Shown: in pieces, positions 1-8,123 of the stretch
Layout: each line of letters opens with the position of its first letter
Numbering within the stretch: the first letter of the stretch is position 1
DNA from: TMP-24 sp964600685
GTDB lineage: Bacteria > Pseudomonadota > Alphaproteobacteria > Rhodobacterales > Rhodobacteraceae
Length of the DNA stretch: 33,366 nucleotides
Reading direction: 5' to 3'
Assembly (NCBI GenBank): GCA_964600685.1
Contig: CAZRKU010000029.1
Coordinates: 1 to 33,366 of the forward strand
Notes under the pieces: generated by a model
The model's database searches: none
What the model was told of the DNA's origin: nothing
The model's input: only the letters and a program-made list of their open reading frames with translations
Program-made: the position numbers and the translations under genes

Positions 1-662
1 TGGCCGTCCTTCGTCACATGGCCGACGAGGATGATCGCGGTGCCGCGTTTCTTGGCGAAGGACACCAGCTCATGCGCCGAGGCGCGGACCTGGGCGACGG
101 AACCGGGGGCGGCCTCGACCATGTCGGCCCAGAGGGTCTGGATCGAATCGATGATCGCCAGATCGGCGCGCTCACTGTCAAGCGTGGTCAGGATGTCGCG
201 CAGGTTGGTTTCGGCGGCGAGGAGGACCGGCGCATCGGCGAGGTCGAGGCGCGCCGCGCGCATCCTGACCTGGGCGGCGGCTTCTTCGCCGGAGATATAA
301 AGGCATTTCAGCCCCTTGCGGGCGAAACTTGCGGCGGCCTGCAACAGAAGCGTGGATTTGCCGATGCCCGGATCGCCGCCGACAAGGATGGCGGAGGCCG
401 GGACGAGCCCGCCGCCCAGCACGCGGTCCAGTTCCTCCATCCCCGAGGCGGCGCGGGGCGGCGGGGCCTCTTCGGTGGCGAGTGTCGAAAGCTCGATCCT
501 GCGACCGCGGGCGGTGCCCAGGGATTTCGACGCGGGGCCTGCGGACAAAGGCGCTTCTTCGACGATCGAATTCCAGGCGCCGCAGGCATCGCAGCGCCCG
601 GCCCATTTCTTGTGGACGGCGCCGCAGGCGGTGCAGGTGAAACTGGCGCTTGGCTTGCTCAT
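1..662 (-). CDS. radA: DNA repair protein RadA, N-terminal half (cut by window edge)
   Basis: RadA (Sms) is a RecA-like ATPase that helps process branched recombination intermediates. About 220 residues are visible before the window edge; the family is usually near 450, so the KNRFG motif and Lon-like C-terminal domain lie outside. A four-cysteine zinc finger is visible at C10, C13, C24 and C27, then the Walker A motif GGDPGIGKST at about 95-104, and further on a Walker B-like stretch (DLAIIDSIQTLW). The start ATG at 660-662 gives the usual short lead into the zinc finger. It is the last gene seen of a minus-strand group that includes mlaE, mlaF and a small membrane protein. The family assignment is secure. 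Confidence 0.96.
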   Translation of the reverse strand, partial: MSKPSASFTCTACGAVHKKWAGRCDACGAWNSIVEEAPLSAGPASKSLGTARGRRIELSTLATEEAPPPRAASGMEELDRVLGGGLVPASAILVGGDPGIGKSTLLLQAAASFARKGLKCLYISGEEAAAQVRMRAARLDLADAPVLLAAETNLRDILTTLDSERADLAIIDSIQTLWADMVEAAPGSVAQVRASAHELVSFAKKRGTAIILVGHVTKDG

Positions 663-771
663 GCCTCCTTCTGCCCGAGGGACGGGGCGGGCGGCAAGGG
701 CCGATTGGGGCGTTGCCCCGGCCACCAGAACATTCGGGCCAGGATGAAGGCAGATGATCCGGACGAAGGGT

Positions 772-1113
772 CTAGCGCAGCCCGGAGCGTTTCCCCATGT
801 CGCGGCCGAGGGCGAAGGCGAGGAAGATCCAGACCCAGAAGGTGATCCAGGCAAGGCCGATGGCGACGAACTGGATGCGCCCCAGCCCGGGGTTGCCCTG
901 CGACGCGGCGATCGAGGTGCCCAGAAGCGCACCAAGATTGAAGATGAAGATCACCAGGGTCAGGGCAATCGCCGCAACGAAACGTCCCGTCGGCATATGC
1001 CGGCGCAGGGCGCGGCGGTAGGTCAGCACGAAAAGCCGCAGCGCCAGGAACGGCGGCAGCGAAGTGAGTGCCGCGACGATCAGGATGGTCAGGGTTGAGC
1101 CGTGCAGGATCAT
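772..1113 (-). CDS. Small membrane protein of unknown function
   Basis: A 113-residue protein with three strongly hydrophobic stretches, roughly residues 5-28, 43-67 and 77-102, separated by short basic segments. It is therefore probably an inner-membrane protein with three crossing helices. I do not recognise the family. The ATG at 1113 was chosen because the only longer option is a TTG at 1170 with no ribosome-binding site; no strong site precedes the ATG either, so the start is uncertain. It lies between mlaF (64 bases upstream) and radA (109 bases downstream) on the same strand and may be co-transcribed. No function can be assigned from the sequence. Confidence 0.7.
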   Translation of the reverse strand: MILHGSTLTILIVAALTSLPPFLALRLFVLTYRRALRRHMPTGRFVAAIALTLVIFIFNLGALLGTSIAASQGNPGLGRIQFVAIGLAWITFWVWIFLAFALGRDMGKRSGLR

Positions 1114-1176
1114 GAATGCCCAATCATCTTTCCGGAGCCCTAGGGTAAGGGCAGGACCGGAGCCTGTCAAACGGCG

Positions 1177-1929
1177 CTAGCGCACGTTTTCGATAGGGCC
1201 GGTGGCACGGCCATGGATGAACTGGCTGACGTAAGGGTCTGGGGTTTCGTCCATTTCGACCACCGGACCGGCCCAGCGGATCCGGCCGCCATGCAGCATC
1301 GCCACCCGGTCGGCGATGGCGCGGACCGAGGACATGTCATGGGTGATGGTCATGGCGGTCGCGCCCATCTCGGTCACGATCTCGCGGATGAGGTCATTGA
1401 TGACGCCGGCCATGATCGGGTCGAGGCCGGTGGTCGGCTCATCGAAGAAGATGATCTCCGGTTCGGCGGCGATGGCGCGGGCGAGGCCCACGCGCTTTTG
1501 CATGCCGCCCGAAAGCTCGGCGGGGTAAAGATCGGCCACTTGTTCCTTCAGCCCCACCCGGCGCAGTTTTTCAAGGGCGATGGCGCGCGCTTCATCCCTG
1601 GGGCGCTTCTTGGCGCCGCGCAAGAGGCGGAAGGCGACGTTCTGCCAGACCGGCAGGCTGTCGAACAGCGCGCCGCCCTGAAAGAGCATCCCGAAACGGT
1701 CGAGGAAGGCCTCGCGCCCCGGACCGCTGGTCGCGGCGGGCCGGCCGTCGACGGTGATCGTGCCGCGATCCGGTTGAACAAGGCCGAGGATGCATTTGAG
1801 AAGAACCGATTTTCCGGTGCCGGACCCACCGATGATCACCATCGACTGGCCACGCCCGATGCTGAGGTCCACGCCCTGGAGCACCTGGTTCCCGCCGAAC
1901 GATTTATGGAGGTTCCGGAGTTCGATCAT
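1177..1929 (-). CDS. mlaF: ABC transporter ATP-binding protein, MlaF type
   Basis: Cytoplasmic ATPase of an Mla/Ttg2-type phospholipid transporter, which moves lipids between the inner and outer membranes. In 250 residues one sees Walker A GGSGTGKS (34-41), the Q-loop region near MLFQGGALFD (81-90), the signature LSGGMQKR (139-146) and Walker B with D-loop IIFFDEPTTGLD (159-170). The GGMQKR form of the signature and the pairing with an MlaE permease favour MlaF over a generic importer. Its start overlaps the mlaE stop by four bases (ATGA), indicating translational coupling. No MCE-domain gene (mlaD) or mlaB/mlaC follows, so the substrate-binding parts must be encoded elsewhere. Confidence 0.9.
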   Translation of the reverse strand: MIELRNLHKSFGGNQVLQGVDLSIGRGQSMVIIGGSGTGKSVLLKCILGLVQPDRGTITVDGRPAATSGPGREAFLDRFGMLFQGGALFDSLPVWQNVAFRLLRGAKKRPRDEARAIALEKLRRVGLKEQVADLYPAELSGGMQKRVGLARAIAAEPEIIFFDEPTTGLDPIMAGVINDLIREIVTEMGATAMTITHDMSSVRAIADRVAMLHGGRIRWAGPVVEMDETPDPYVSQFIHGRATGPIENVR

Positions 1930-2708
1930 GCGGAAAAGAACATTTCGGTCAGCAGGTAGTTCGAGGCGAGGATCAGGACCGAGGCCGCGACCACCGCCGA
2001 TTTGGTGGCAGCCCCCACGCCCTGCGCGCCGCGGCCGGAATTCATTCCGTAGTAGCAGCCGCAGATCGCGATGATGAAGCCGAAGGCCGCGCCCTTGATC
2101 AGGCCGGAGATGATGTCGAAGGCCTCGAGATAGGCGCGGGTGTTGGCGAGGTAGGTGGCGGGGTTGAAGCCCAGCCGGCTCACGCCGACGAGATAGCCGC
2201 CGAAGATGCCGATGGAATCACCCACTGCCACCAGCACCGGCACGGCGAGGGTCGCGGCCAGCACGCGCGGCACGGTCAGGTATTTCATCGGATGGGTCGA
2301 GAGCGTGGACAGCGCGTCGATCTGTTCGGTCACTTTCATCGTGCCGACCTCGGCCGCGATGGAGGAGGCGACGCGGGCGGCCACCATCAGCCCGCCCAGC
2401 ACGGGCCCCAGTTCGCGCACCATGCCGATGGCGGTGATCGATGGCACCACCGCTTCGGCTGAAAAACGGGCGCCGCCCGCGTAGATCTGGAGCGCGAGCG
2501 CGCCACCGGTGAAAAGCGCGGTCATGCCGACAACCGGCAGGCTGAACCAGCCCACCTGCATCAGTGCGGTCAGGAATTCGCGCGGGTAGAAGGGCGGGCG
2601 GAACAGATGGCCGATCGTTTCAGCGGCGAAAAGCCCGATCCGCCCCGTGGCGGCAAGGCCCGCAAGCGTCATCCGGCCGAGTGCCGCGAGCGGGGCCAGG
2701 AGGGTCAT
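1926..2708 (-). CDS. mlaE: MlaE-family lipid ABC transporter permease
   Basis: Integral membrane permease of the MlaE/YrbE family, 260 residues, the usual length. Family signs include the glycine-rich hydrophobic segment around GALALQIYAGG, the conserved ELGPVLGGLMVAARV stretch, and the cytoplasmic loop with AAEVGTMKVTEQIDAL, which contacts the ATPase in known complexes. It overlaps alr upstream by ATGA and mlaF downstream by ATGA, so alr-mlaE-mlaF are translated as a tight unit. The likely role is the membrane channel of a phospholipid transporter acting in outer-membrane lipid balance; the direction of transport cannot be read from sequence. Confidence 0.92.
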   Translation of the reverse strand: MTLLAPLAALGRMTLAGLAATGRIGLFAAETIGHLFRPPFYPREFLTALMQVGWFSLPVVGMTALFTGGALALQIYAGGARFSAEAVVPSITAIGMVRELGPVLGGLMVAARVASSIAAEVGTMKVTEQIDALSTLSTHPMKYLTVPRVLAATLAVPVLVAVGDSIGIFGGYLVGVSRLGFNPATYLANTRAYLEAFDIISGLIKGAAFGFIIAICGCYYGMNSGRGAQGVGAATKSAVVAASVLILASNYLLTEMFFSA

Positions 2709-3769
2709 GCCGCGAGCGTCCGGGAGGCGGCGCTGACATACTGGCGGGCGTAGCGCTGGCCAAGGGCGGTCAGTATCTCATAGCCGATGGTGCCGGCGGC
2801 GGCGGCGAGGTCGTCGATCCCCTGCGCCGCGCAGAGAAGGTCGAGGGTTTCGGGCGTGCCCTCGACCGCGCTCACGTCGACCGTCACCAGATCCATCGAG
2901 ACGCGCCCGACGAGCGGGCAGGGCGTCGCGCCATGAAAAAGGGTGGCGCGGTTCGAAAGGGCGCGGAAGAAGCCGTCGGCGTAACCGGCCGCCAGGGTGG
3001 CGATGCGCGCCGGTGCCTCGGCCCGCCAGGTGGCGTTGTAGCCGACCGTATCGCCGGGCCTCAGCGTGCGGACCTGCACCACCGGCAGCGAGAGGCGGGC
3101 GACGGGACGGGCCGCCTTGAAGGGGGCGCCGCCGTACAGGCCGATGCCGGGACGGGTCAGGTCAAAATCATACTGGCGGCCGAGAAGAATGCCGCCCGTC
3201 GCCGAGAAGGAGCGCGCGACACCGGTGCCGTCGGTCATCGCGCGAAAGGTCTGCAACTGACGGTCGTTCAGCGGGTGGCCCGGATCATCGGCGCAGGCCA
3301 TGTGCGACATCAGCAGGCTGGGCCGGTGGGTGAGCACCGAGGGGGCGAGCATCTGCCAGTCGGCCGCATCGATCCCCAGCCGGTTCATGCCGGTTTCCAA
3401 CTGGATGCCGAACGGATGGCCGGGCAGTTCGCTGAAATGCCGCTCGATCTGGGCGCGGCTGTTCAGCATCGGCACGAGGCCGAAGGACCGGATGCGCGCG
3501 CCGTCGCCGTCCATGTGCCCGGAGAGGATGTTGATTTCCGCCTCTGGTCCCAGCGCGAGGCGGAGCGACACGCCCTCCTCGGTCAGGGCGACGAAGAAGC
3601 GGCGGGCACCTGCGGTCATCAGGGCGCGGGCGATGGGCGCGGCGCCGAGGCCGTAGCCGTCGGCCTTGACCATCACGGCGGTCTGCACCGCCGCCGGGGT
3701 CATGGCGTCGAGCGCCCGCCAGTTGGCGGTGATCGCGTCGAGGTCGATGTCGAGAATACCGGAAGCCAT
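2705..3769 (-). CDS. alr: Alanine racemase
   Basis: PLP-dependent enzyme that converts L-alanine to D-alanine for peptidoglycan. The protein is 354 residues. The PLP-binding lysine is K35 in AVMVKADGYGLG, and the second catalytic base, a tyrosine, sits in TVGYNATW near residue 250. The C-terminal beta domain ends with the expected VGRVSMDLVTVDV and GYEILTALG segments. An upstream in-frame extension to 3946 would run through the intergenic hairpins and the dnaB stop, so the ATG at 3769 was chosen; it gives the family-typical N terminus. The gene overlaps mlaE and follows dnaB on the same strand after a 166-base leader with hairpins that might attenuate it. Confidence 0.95.
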   Translation of the reverse strand: MASGILDIDLDAITANWRALDAMTPAAVQTAVMVKADGYGLGAAPIARALMTAGARRFFVALTEEGVSLRLALGPEAEINILSGHMDGDGARIRSFGLVPMLNSRAQIERHFSELPGHPFGIQLETGMNRLGIDAADWQMLAPSVLTHRPSLLMSHMACADDPGHPLNDRQLQTFRAMTDGTGVARSFSATGGILLGRQYDFDLTRPGIGLYGGAPFKAARPVARLSLPVVQVRTLRPGDTVGYNATWRAEAPARIATLAAGYADGFFRALSNRATLFHGATPCPLVGRVSMDLVTVDVSAVEGTPETLDLLCAAQGIDDLAAAAGTIGYEILTALGQRYARQYVSAASRTLAA

Positions 3770-3808
3770 GAGGGGCCTTTTGCCAGCAACGGGGCCAAGG
3801 TCAAGCCG

Positions 3809-3834
3809 AAAAAGGGCCGGGGGGCTTTGCCCCC
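3809..3834 (-). terminator. Terminator-like hairpin between dnaB and alr
   Basis: On the minus strand a GGGGGC-AAA-GCCCCC stem (3834 to 3820) is followed, after six G/C bases, by five T residues (3813 to 3809). It lies about 100 bases after the dnaB stop and 40 bases before the alr start. The gap between stem and T run makes it a weak intrinsic terminator; it could be partial or conditional. Confidence 0.5.
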
Positions 3835-3837
3835 GTC

Positions 3838-3870
3838 GCCATTGGTGCTCGGACCAATGGCGCACCAATG
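3838..3870 (-). promoter_or_regulatory. Mutually exclusive hairpins in the alr leader
   Basis: Three arms can pair in two ways. GCCATTGG (3838-3845) pairs perfectly with CCAATGGC (3854-3861), and CATTGGTGC (3840-3848) pairs perfectly with GCACCAATG (3862-3870). Both pairings use the same central arm, so only one can form at a time. On the minus-strand transcript this switch lies immediately before the GC hairpin with its T run and then alr. The base pairing is seen directly; a regulatory role is inference. Confidence 0.4.
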
Positions 3871-3935
3871 ACGACCCCCAGGATAATTGGGCCAGAATGC
3901 AAGACGGAGCGGTGCTTTTTTGAGCAGAAGCGCGC

Positions 3936-5432
3936 TCAGAACGCATCCGCGCCGTTCTGCCAGGGTTTGATCAGGTTGCCGAAGCGGGTGAAGCGGCCTT
4001 CGAACGACAGTTCGACATGGCCGATCGGCCCGTGGCGCTGCTTGCCGATGATCACCTCGGCCTTGCCATGGACCTGCTCCATGACCGCCTGCCATTGCGC
4101 CATCTTCTCCAGCTCATGGTCGCCGGGTTTCTCCCGTTCCTTGTAATATTCGTCGCGGTAGACGAACATCACCACGTCGGCATCCTGTTCGATCGAACCG
4201 CTCTCGCGCAGGTCCGAGAGTTGCGGGCGCTTGTCTTCGCGGCTTTCGACCTGACGGGAGAGCTGCGAGAGCGCCACGACCGGGACGGACAGTTCCTTGG
4301 CCAAAGCCTTGAGACCCATGGAGATTTCGGCGATCTCCTGCACGCGGTTGTCGCCGCGCCCGGTGCCGCGCAGCAGCTGGAGATAGTCGACGAACACGAC
4401 ATCGAGCCCATGGGTGCGCTTCAGGCGGCGGCAGCGGGCGGTGACCTGGCTGATCGGCAGGGCGGGCGTGTCGTCGATATAGAGCGGGCAGGTCTCCAGC
4501 GCCTTCGCGGCTTCGACGAAGCGGCGGAATTCGACTTCGGTCATGTCGCCGCGCCGGATCTGTTCGGAGGGGACTTCGGACGCTTCCGACAGGATCCGCG
4601 CCGCCAGCTGTTCGGAGGACATTTCGAGCGAGAAGAACCCCACGACCCCGCCGTCGACCGCGCCTTCGGACCCGTCGGGGCGGCGGCCCTTCTTGTAGGC
4701 CCTGGCGATGTTGAAGGCGATGTTGGTGGCGAGCGAGGTCTTGCCCATCGACGGGCGACCGGCAAGGATCAGCAGGTCGGACGGATGCAGCCCGCCGAGT
4801 TTCTTGTCGAGGTCGGCAAGCCCGGTCGAGACGCCCGACAGCGCGCCGTCGCGCTGATAGGCGGCCAGCGCCGATTGCACCGCCTCGGTCGTCGCTTTCA
4901 GGAAGGAGACGAAGCCTTTCTCGACCGTGCCCTGTTCGGCCAGCGTATAGAGCCGTTGTTCGGCGGCGGTGATCTGGTCTTCGGGGTCGTTGTCGACCTC
5001 GATCAGCTGGGCGCGGGCGGTGATCTCGCGCCCGAGCGACATGAGTTCGCGGCGCACCGCGAGGTCATGGATCATCTGCGCATAATCGCGCGCGGCAAAG
5101 GCCGAAATCGCCGCCCCGGCGATGCGCGCCAGATAGGCGGGGCCGCCCAGTTCCTTCAGGCCAGGGTCATCCTCCAGATAACCCTTGAGCGTGACCGGCG
5201 AGGCGAGCGCATTCTTCTGGATGCGCGCCACGGCGATCTCGTAGATATGCCGGTGGACGGGATCGTAGAAATGATCGGCACGCAGGATGGAGCTGATCCT
5301 GTCATAGACTTCGTTGTTGGTCAGCAGCGCGCCCAGAAGCTGCTGTTCGGCCTCGATATTGTGCGGCACCGGCTGGTCGTCCGCCGCGGGTGCGGCGGGC
5401 AGCGCGGTGCGCAGGGTGGCGATTTCGCTCAT
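3936..5432 (-). CDS. dnaB: Replicative DNA helicase DnaB
   Basis: Hexameric 5'-3' helicase that unwinds DNA at the replication fork. The 498-residue protein has the N-terminal domain (about 23-125, beginning PHNIEAEQQLLGALL), a linker, and a RecA-like C-terminal domain. Walker A is GRPSMGKT (225-232); the FFSLEMSSEQL and VDYLQLLRG segments and the arginine-containing LSQLSRQVESR stretch follow as in DnaB. A short glycine/lysine-rich insertion lies between Walker A and the SLEMS motif; from memory similar insertions occur in alphaproteobacterial DnaB. The start ATG at 5432 gives a normal N terminus. No intein is present. Confidence 0.97.
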   Translation of the reverse strand: MSEIATLRTALPAAPAADDQPVPHNIEAEQQLLGALLTNNEVYDRISSILRADHFYDPVHRHIYEIAVARIQKNALASPVTLKGYLEDDPGLKELGGPAYLARIAGAAISAFAARDYAQMIHDLAVRRELMSLGREITARAQLIEVDNDPEDQITAAEQRLYTLAEQGTVEKGFVSFLKATTEAVQSALAAYQRDGALSGVSTGLADLDKKLGGLHPSDLLILAGRPSMGKTSLATNIAFNIARAYKKGRRPDGSEGAVDGGVVGFFSLEMSSEQLAARILSEASEVPSEQIRRGDMTEVEFRRFVEAAKALETCPLYIDDTPALPISQVTARCRRLKRTHGLDVVFVDYLQLLRGTGRGDNRVQEIAEISMGLKALAKELSVPVVALSQLSRQVESREDKRPQLSDLRESGSIEQDADVVMFVYRDEYYKEREKPGDHELEKMAQWQAVMEQVHGKAEVIIGKQRHGPIGHVELSFEGRFTRFGNLIKPWQNGADAF

Positions 5433-5684
5433 GCCTCAGCTCTTTTCATTGTCCCGGCTCTTCAATGGCACGCGTGCAAACATTCTGGAATCTGGAAATG
5501 TCAGTGCAGAACCCGGCGCGAGACCCCCGCGAGGCCTGTGGGTATCTTGTGTATAAGCAACCTCATACCACAGATTGTGGTGGCGTGGTGAGGGAATGCA
5601 GCGGACAGGATTCGAGTGCAGCAGAATTTCGCCTCCCGCAGGCCCGCCACAAGCCCATCTCTGGCCTTATGGGCAACTGTTGGC
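5433..5684. promoter_or_regulatory. dnaB upstream region with a 15-bp palindrome
   Basis: This 252-base gap between the pyrE stop and the dnaB start holds no convincing gene. It must contain the dnaB promoter. A perfect palindrome, ACCACA-GAT-TGTGGT, lies at 5567-5581, about 135 bases before dnaB, and could be a protein-binding site. Two GANTC sequences are present (5488-5492 and 5609-5613), but this number is not clearly above chance. Confidence 0.4.
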
Positions 5685-6365
5685 TCACTCGGACTTTCGC
5701 GCCGCCTGCCAGGGGCGCGGATTGGTGAGGAAGGCCTCGACCTCGGTCAGCGTCGCCTCGTCAAAGGCGCCCTGGGCGCGGGCCTCGGCCAGCACGTCCC
5801 ACCAGGTGCAGAGGTAATGCAGGCTGACGCCGTGTTTCGAGAGCGTCTCAAGGGTTTCGGCGAAGATCCCATAGTAGAAGATCACCGCCGTATGGGCGCA
5901 GGTAGCACCCGTTTCGCGGATCGCATCGACGAAGGACAGTTTCGAGCCGCCGTCGGTGGTGAGATCTTCGACCAGCAGCACCCGCTCGCCTTCGCTCATC
6001 GCGCCTTCGATGCGGGCATTGCGGCCGTAACCTTTGGGTTTCTTGCGCACATAGGTCATCGGCAGCGCCAGCCGTTCGGCCACCATCGCGGCGAAGGGGA
6101 TGCCTGCGGTCTCGCCGCCGGCGATATTGTCGAAGGCCTCGAAACCCGCGTCGCGCATCACGGTGATCGCCATGAAATCCATGAGCGTCGCACGGATGCG
6201 GGGATAGGAAATGAGCTTGCGGCAGTCGATATAGGTCGGCGCGGGCAGGCCCGAAGCGAGGATGAAAGGCGTTTCGGCGTTGAAATGCACCGCCTTGATT
6301 TCCAGAAGCATGCGCGCGGTCAGGCGGGCGATCTCCTCTTTCGGGGGAAAACTCGTCGGGATCAT
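5685..6365 (-). CDS. pyrE: Orotate phosphoribosyltransferase
   Basis: Transfers phosphoribose from PRPP to orotate, making OMP in pyrimidine synthesis. The 226-residue protein carries the PRPP-binding motif VLLVEDLTTDGGSK (129-142), the conserved YVRKKPKGYG segment (105-114) with the lysines that contact substrate, and GGETAGIPFA (83-92). The ATG at 6365 gives MIPTSFPPKEEIARLTARML, a normal start. It follows pyrC on the same strand after a 103-base gap containing a long inverted repeat, so the two probably form a pyrimidine operon. Confidence 0.95.
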   Translation of the reverse strand: MIPTSFPPKEEIARLTARMLLEIKAVHFNAETPFILASGLPAPTYIDCRKLISYPRIRATLMDFMAITVMRDAGFEAFDNIAGGETAGIPFAAMVAERLALPMTYVRKKPKGYGRNARIEGAMSEGERVLLVEDLTTDGGSKLSFVDAIRETGATCAHTAVIFYYGIFAETLETLSKHGVSLHYLCTWWDVLAEARAQGAFDEATLTEVEAFLTNPRPWQAARKSE

Positions 6366-6394
6366 GGGCGTTGCACCTCTGCATTTTCTGTCTG

Positions 6395-6453
6395 AAAATA
6401 TCCCCCGCGGAGCGTCCCGCAGTTGCCGCGGGAGCTTCCGGCGGGGATATTCG
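6395..6453. repeat. Nested inverted repeat between pyrC and pyrE
   Basis: Outer arms AATATCCCC (6397-6405) and GGGGATATT (6443-6451) are perfect complements. Inside them an independent stem TCCCGC (6415-6420) pairs with GCGGGA (6428-6433). The outer arms and their A-rich flanks match a motif found elsewhere in this window (17045-17108, 29957-30014, 33311-33366). It starts 16 bases after the pyrC stop. It may act as a terminator or RNA-stabilising structure; its repeated nature is seen, its role is not. Confidence 0.6.
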
Positions 6454-6468
6454 AACCACGATGAAAGC

Positions 6469-7506
6469 TCACAGGACTTCCCAGTTCAGCGGGAAGCCGG
6501 GGTCGAAGACCGTGACGGGGCCGGCGCTGGTGCCAATCTTGGCGGGATAGGCCACGGGTTCGCCTTTGCGCAGGGTGATCCGCTCCTCGGACAGCGGCAG
6601 GCCATAGAAGCGGGCACCGTTCAGCGAGGTGAAGGCCTCCAGCCGGTCGAGCGCGCCCTCCTCCTCGAACACATGGGCGAGGATCGAGAGCGTGTTGGTG
6701 GCGGTGAAGCAGCCGGCGCAGCCGCAGGCATGTTCCTTCAGGTGGTCGGCATGGGGGGCGGAATCGGTGCCGAGGAAGAAACGCGCCTGCCCGGAGGTGG
6801 CGGCGCGGCGCAGTGCCTGGCGGTGCTTCTCGCGCTTGGCGACCGGCAGGCAGTAATAATGCGGGCGGATGCCGCCGGCGAGGATGTGGTTGCGGTTGAT
6901 GATCAGGTGATGGGTGGTGATCGTCGCGGCCAGATCATCGCCCGCCGCTTGCGCATAGGCGACGCCTTCCTCGGTGGTGATATGTTCCATCACCACCCTG
7001 AGGCCCGGCGTCGCGCGGCGGACCGGGTCGAGCACGCGGTCGATGAACACCGCCTCGCGGTCGAAGATGTCAACCGATGGGTCGGTCACCTCGCCATGTA
7101 CGCAGAGCGGCAGGCCGATCTCGGCCATCTTTTCCAGGGTGGCGCGCACGCGGTCGAAGTTCCGCACGCCCGATTGCGAGTTGGTCGTGGCGCCGGCCGG
7201 ATAGAGCTTCACCGCCTTCACGAGGCCCGAGGCATGGGCGGCCGCCACATCGGCCGGATCGGTCGCCTCGGTCAGGTAGAGGGTCATCAGCGGCTCGAAC
7301 GTCATGCCGCCGGGCAGGGCGGCGCGGATCCGGTCGCGGTAGGCGGCGGCCTCAGCCCCGGTCACCACCGGCGGCACGAGGTTCGGCATGATGATCGCGC
7401 GGGCGAAATGGCGGGCGCTTTCGGGCAGGACGGCGGCAAGCATCGCGCCATCGCGCAGATGCAGGTGCATGTCGTCGGGGCGGCGAAGGGTCAGGGTCTG
7501 GCTCAT
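6469..7506 (-). CDS. pyrC: Dihydroorotase
   Basis: Zinc amidohydrolase that cyclises carbamoyl-aspartate to dihydroorotate. At 345 residues it matches the E. coli PyrC class rather than the longer multidomain class. The metal-binding HLHLRDG is at 14-20, the lysine expected to be carboxylated is K100 in KLYPAGATTNS, and later metal ligands lie in CVHGEV, VMEHITT and the LGTDSAPH segment. The start ATG at 7506 gives MSQTLTLRRPDDMHLHLRDG, as expected. It is transcribed away from the lipoprotein gene at 7734 and leads into pyrE. Confidence 0.95.
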   Translation of the reverse strand: MSQTLTLRRPDDMHLHLRDGAMLAAVLPESARHFARAIIMPNLVPPVVTGAEAAAYRDRIRAALPGGMTFEPLMTLYLTEATDPADVAAAHASGLVKAVKLYPAGATTNSQSGVRNFDRVRATLEKMAEIGLPLCVHGEVTDPSVDIFDREAVFIDRVLDPVRRATPGLRVVMEHITTEEGVAYAQAAGDDLAATITTHHLIINRNHILAGGIRPHYYCLPVAKREKHRQALRRAATSGQARFFLGTDSAPHADHLKEHACGCAGCFTATNTLSILAHVFEEEGALDRLEAFTSLNGARFYGLPLSEERITLRKGEPVAYPAKIGTSAGPVTVFDPGFPLNWEVL

Positions 7507-7733
7507 GGATTTTCGCCTACAGGATCGGGGCGGTTCTTTCCAGCCGAAAGGCGGGGGAAACCGGGGCGGGGGAGGCGCGTTTGTGCCCGGACTTGCCGGG
7601 GGTCGTGCCCGCGAGGAGCAGTCTTTCGCCGAATCGCGGCGCGCTTTGTTGCGCAGCCTTGTCCGCTGACGCGGGGCAGTGCAGGATTGTTGCCACGGGC
7701 GGCAAAGACCCGGCGGCGAGGAAAGGGCAGTTC

Positions 7734-8039
7734 ATGCGTCAGTTTGCAATGATGTTGGTAGGGGTCGCGGGTCTTGCGGCCTGCACCAGCGATCCGGGGT
7801 TTACCGGGGTTGCGGGCGTGCGTGAGGCCACCCCGGCCGCGGTCGTCTCATGCCGGCGGATCACGGATATCCGCGGAACCCCCAGTGTTTTCGGGCCTTT
7901 GGCGACGCAGGGACTGAAATACATGCGCAACAAGATCATGGCCGACGCGCAGGCCGCGGGGGCGAATGTTGTGGTTTTCGATCAGGCGACGCCCGGCGCC
8001 GACGTCTACGAGTTGCGTGCGGTGGCCTACGCCTGCTGA
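7734..8039 (+). CDS. Small lipoprotein, possibly DUF4156/RcsF-like
   Basis: A 101-residue protein with a lipoprotein signal: a hydrophobic N terminus ending in GLAAC, so lipidation is expected at C17. The mature part begins with small polar residues and ends in AYAC; another cysteine lies in VVSCRRI, so a disulfide is possible. The segment GLKYMRNKIMADAQAAGANVVVFD resembles the C-terminal part of DUF4156/RcsF-like lipoproteins (alanine/glycine-rich helix, then a strand), but I cannot confirm the family. The ATG at 7734 was chosen over an upstream in-frame start at 7581 because it begins the signal peptide and follows a purine-rich GAGGAAAGG. The residue after the cysteine is threonine, consistent with outer-membrane sorting. 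Confidence 0.75.
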   Translation: MRQFAMMLVGVAGLAACTSDPGFTGVAGVREATPAAVVSCRRITDIRGTPSVFGPLATQGLKYMRNKIMADAQAAGANVVVFDQATPGADVYELRAVAYAC

Positions 8040-8123
8040 CCGGGGGCGCGGGGTGACGCGTGGGGGCTTTGCAGAGCGCGCGGCGGGGCGCATGATCGCG
8101 GTGATTTGACCGGAGCCCTTTTC

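Noticed and set aside
3918..3938. TGAGC..GCTCA inverted repeat next to six T on the plus strand at the dnaB stop, as a dnaB terminator
   Set aside because: The T run is on the wrong side and strand: on the minus-strand transcript the stem is followed by A residues.
4017..5591. A 524-codon plus-strand frame antisense to dnaB
   Set aside because: dnaB is certain on the minus strand, and this frame is a composition shadow rich in G, R and D.
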